NCBI GenBank assembly: GCA_947491305.1 | Contig: CANLIL010000006.1 | Location: 1-64,000 of the forward strand | Length of the DNA stretch: 64,000 nucleotides | Reading direction: 5' to 3' | Source: Flavobacteriales bacterium | Lineage (GTDB): Bacteria; Bacteroidota; Bacteroidia; Flavobacteriales_D; Crocinitomicaceae | Part shown: positions 61,843 through 64,000 of the stretch, in pieces | Layout of the letters: every line of letters starts with the position of its first letter | Position numbering within the stretch: the stretch's first letter is position 1 | The notes under the pieces: generated by a model | What the model was told of the DNA's origin: nothing | Seen by the model: only the letters and a program-made list of their open reading frames with translations | The model's database searches: none | Translations under genes and position numbers: made by a program

Positions 61843-64000
61843 ATGAAAAAAAGAATCTTTCTTTTACTACTTATTTGTACCATAACTAATCTAGTTTTTA
61901 GTCAACAATTGGTTAGTGGAAGGGTTATTGATGAAAGAAATTCAAGTATTCCATACACCACTATTTACGCCAAAAACAATGCTGATTTACGAACAATAAC
62001 TGACATAAATGGCTACTATGAAATGCGTTTGTTTCCGGGGGAATATTTTTTAATTTTCTCAGCAGAAGGCTATGAAGATCGTGAATCATATGTGATGATT
62101 TCAGAACAAAAAGTTCAACGAAATATTCAGTTATTTCCGCAAAAAATTAACGAAATTCAAGAAATAAAGGTCGTAACTAAAAAAACAAATCCTGGAAGAG
62201 ATATTTTATTGAAAGTAATCGAAAAACGAGAGAAAATAAGTCCTTGGAGTTTACCTCACAAAGTAGAAGTTTACATTAAAGCGAGTGAGAAAATAACTTA
62301 TAAAGATAAAAACAAAGACAAATCTAAGGATGCTTCAGGAATTGAAGATCCTTTTGAGATGGTTAGGATGAAGCAAGATTCAATCAATAACAGAAATTTT
62401 GTAGAAGTTCAAATTAACCGTTCTTTTGCCCCACCAAATAATGTGAAGGAAGAACGGACTGGATATAATAAAAGGGGAAATGACCGCAATCTATATTATT
62501 TATCTACTGTAAAATCCAATTTTAATTTCTTTCAAAATTTACTGCATTTGGATGATTTACACCAAACTCCAATAACATCTCCAATTTCTGTTCCAGGGAT
62601 TTTATCCTATCGGTATCGATTGGAAGCAAAATATGAAGAAAATGGACAAACAATTTCTCGCATAAAAATTATCCCTCGAAATTCATCAACCTCAACGTTA
62701 GAAGGTTATATTTGGGTCATCGATTCGGTTTGGATGATACAAAAAATTGAATTAGCATTAAACAAAGGTAATTTATTGGTTTTTGATTACTTTAAAATAA
62801 AACAAACCTTTTCAAATCAAGGTGATACACTGTGTGTTTTGAACCAACAAGATTTAGAATATGGTGTGAAATATAAAGATGAATCATCAAAATCTTACAC
62901 GAAAGCAAGTTTCTCTTCGTATCAATTTAACCCGTCATTTACAAAAAAATATTTTGGTAATGAATTAGCTGTTACAACAAAAGAAGCGTATGAAAAAGAC
63001 AGTTCTTTTTGGAATGATACGCGTAAAATTGATTTCACCCCAGAAGAAAAGGCTTTTGTTTTAGCAAAAGATAGTATTCGCGACGCTCACAATAGAACAG
63101 AATATTTGGATTCTATAGACCGGGTATTTAATAAATTAACTTTTTGGAAAGTTGTCTGGTTTGGTGTTGATTACCGAAATCGTGCAAAAAAAACACAATG
63201 GACGATTAGTTCAATTGCTGGTATTTCACGACCACTTTATATTGCTGGACCTCGAATTGCGCCGAGTTTTTTCTATTTTAAAAAATGGAAAGACGAACGC
63301 GCTATTGATTCGTACACTGAATTATCGATGGGCTTTCTAAATGCAGATTTGAAAGGAAAAACCTGGTGGAGGTATCGGTTTGATCCCTTTCATTTTGGAA
63401 CGGTTAATTTTACGTTAGAAAATGATTTTGATGTGATTCGTCCGTATGATGCGATCACTCAAATTTATCAACGCGATAATTTTATTGAAAAAACAGCGCT
63501 AAAAGTGGGCGGGATATATGAGTTTTTTAATGGTTTTTATGGTGAATTACAAACAGAATTTTCGCAACGAAGAAGCATAAGCGGTTATAAATTTTTTACT
63601 GAATTAGACAATACTTTTCCAAATAATGAACCACTAGTTTTCGATCCGTATACTGCCTTGTTGGCCGAACTAACGTTGAGTTATACCCCCAAACAAAAAT
63701 TCATGCGTGAACCTTATCGAAAAGTATTGCTTGGTTCTAAATTCCCAACATTTTACGCGAAATATGAACGTGGAATACCAGTGGTTTTGGGAAGTGTAAT
63801 CGACCATGAATATGCTAGAATAGGGATTTTACAAACGTTAAAAATAGGTACGTTAGGAACAACTTCTTATCACATTACAGCTTCCAAATTTTTAAGTTCA
63901 AGAAATTTACAATGGGCAGATTTTAAATTCCAACGTAGAAGTGATCCTATCTGGTTCTCCAATCCACTGTATTCATTTCAAGGCTTAGATACGCTTTTAC
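61843..64000 (+). CDS. Partial DUF5686-like outer-membrane protein with carboxypeptidase-regulatory-like domain
   Basis: The frame opens at ATG 61843 and stays open to the window end (719 codons), so the C-terminus is missing. The signal peptide ends around LVFSQ. Residues about 22-105 are a carboxypeptidase-regulatory-like domain (SGRVIDERNSSIPYTTIYA ... ITDINGYYEMRLFPGEY). The remainder follows the layout of DUF5686 proteins: long soluble part, then alternating beta-barrel-like strands from about residue 440 (DYRNRAKKTQWTISSIAGIS). It is likely an outer-membrane protein of the envelope. Confidence 0.75.
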   Translation, partial: MKKRIFLLLLICTITNLVFSQQLVSGRVIDERNSSIPYTTIYAKNNADLRTITDINGYYEMRLFPGEYFLIFSAEGYEDRESYVMISEQKVQRNIQLFPQKINEIQEIKVVTKKTNPGRDILLKVIEKREKISPWSLPHKVEVYIKASEKITYKDKNKDKSKDASGIEDPFEMVRMKQDSINNRNFVEVQINRSFAPPNNVKEERTGYNKRGNDRNLYYLSTVKSNFNFFQNLLHLDDLHQTPITSPISVPGILSYRYRLEAKYEENGQTISRIKIIPRNSSTSTLEGYIWVIDSVWMIQKIELALNKGNLLVFDYFKIKQTFSNQGDTLCVLNQQDLEYGVKYKDESSKSYTKASFSSYQFNPSFTKKYFGNELAVTTKEAYEKDSSFWNDTRKIDFTPEEKAFVLAKDSIRDAHNRTEYLDSIDRVFNKLTFWKVVWFGVDYRNRAKKTQWTISSIAGISRPLYIAGPRIAPSFFYFKKWKDERAIDSYTELSMGFLNADLKGKTWWRYRFDPFHFGTVNFTLENDFDVIRPYDAITQIYQRDNFIEKTALKVGGIYEFFNGFYGELQTEFSQRRSISGYKFFTELDNTFPNNEPLVFDPYTALLAELTLSYTPKQKFMREPYRKVLLGSKFPTFYAKYERGIPVVLGSVIDHEYARIGILQTLKIGTLGTTSYHITASKFLSSRNLQWADFKFQRRSDPIWFSNPLYSFQGLDTLL

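Overview
The window is a low-GC chromosomal segment of a type IX secretion (T9SS) member of the Bacteroidota, most likely order Flavobacteriales. A Fluviicola/Crocinitomicaceae-like organism is my guess, not something the sequence proves. The evidence is a SprE/PorW-type T9SS lipoprotein, five secreted proteins with T9SS C-terminal domains, the rpmF-plsX-fabH-accB-accC block, an F-ATPase operon without atpD/atpC, and repeated TAnnTTTG -7 elements that are typical of Bacteroidota promoters.

Layout. Positions 1-8876 (+) are the end of a surface polysaccharide locus: a truncated Wzz-like gene, a Wzx flippase, a Wzy polymerase, two GT4 glycosyltransferases, a polymerase fused to an initiating sugar transferase, a nucleotidyltransferase and an atypical SDR. 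Nearly all of these overlap or abut. Positions 8934-9437 hold a RAYT-type HUH transposase and a perfect 52-bp palindrome, which supplies the stop codons of both the RAYT and the convergent methyltransferase. A ygiQ-type radical SAM gene follows (-). Positions 12290-19515 (+) carry leucyl aminopeptidase, pdxA and the fatty-acid initiation operon, closed by a clear terminator. Positions 19557-33324 (-) carry small lipoprotein and DUF1801 genes, a methyltransferase, fabV, a DUF1801/YdeI-CDGSH protein, a surface propeller plus cytochrome c pair, sucAB, a T9SS protein and metG. A composite tandem repeat fills 33424-33800, followed by a saccharopine dehydrogenase-like gene.

Positions 35361-44676 (+) carry YebC, SprE/PorW and the ATP synthase genes atpZ, an unknown membrane gene, then atpB-E-F-H-A-G. 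A hairpin sits in each of the long spacers E-F, H-A and A-G. Positions 44736-48741 hold an alpha/beta hydrolase, a PAS-type histidine kinase, a receiver-only regulator that overlaps the kinase tail to tail, and a NarL-type regulator. Positions 48788-56175 encode a T9SS subtilase and two very large T9SS type B surface proteins. Positions 56513-64000 carry a cupin mannose-6-phosphate isomerase, pgi, tRNA-Phe, coaX, an outer-membrane protein, lptC and a DUF5686-like outer-membrane protein that runs off the end.

I found no CRISPR array, prophage, defence island or rRNA. The most unusual structures are the stop-codon palindrome with its RAYT, the polymerase/sugar-transferase fusion, the receiver-only regulator overlapping its kinase, the intercistronic hairpins of the atp operon and the composite repeat beside metG. 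Product calls rest on motif recognition by eye; no database search was run.
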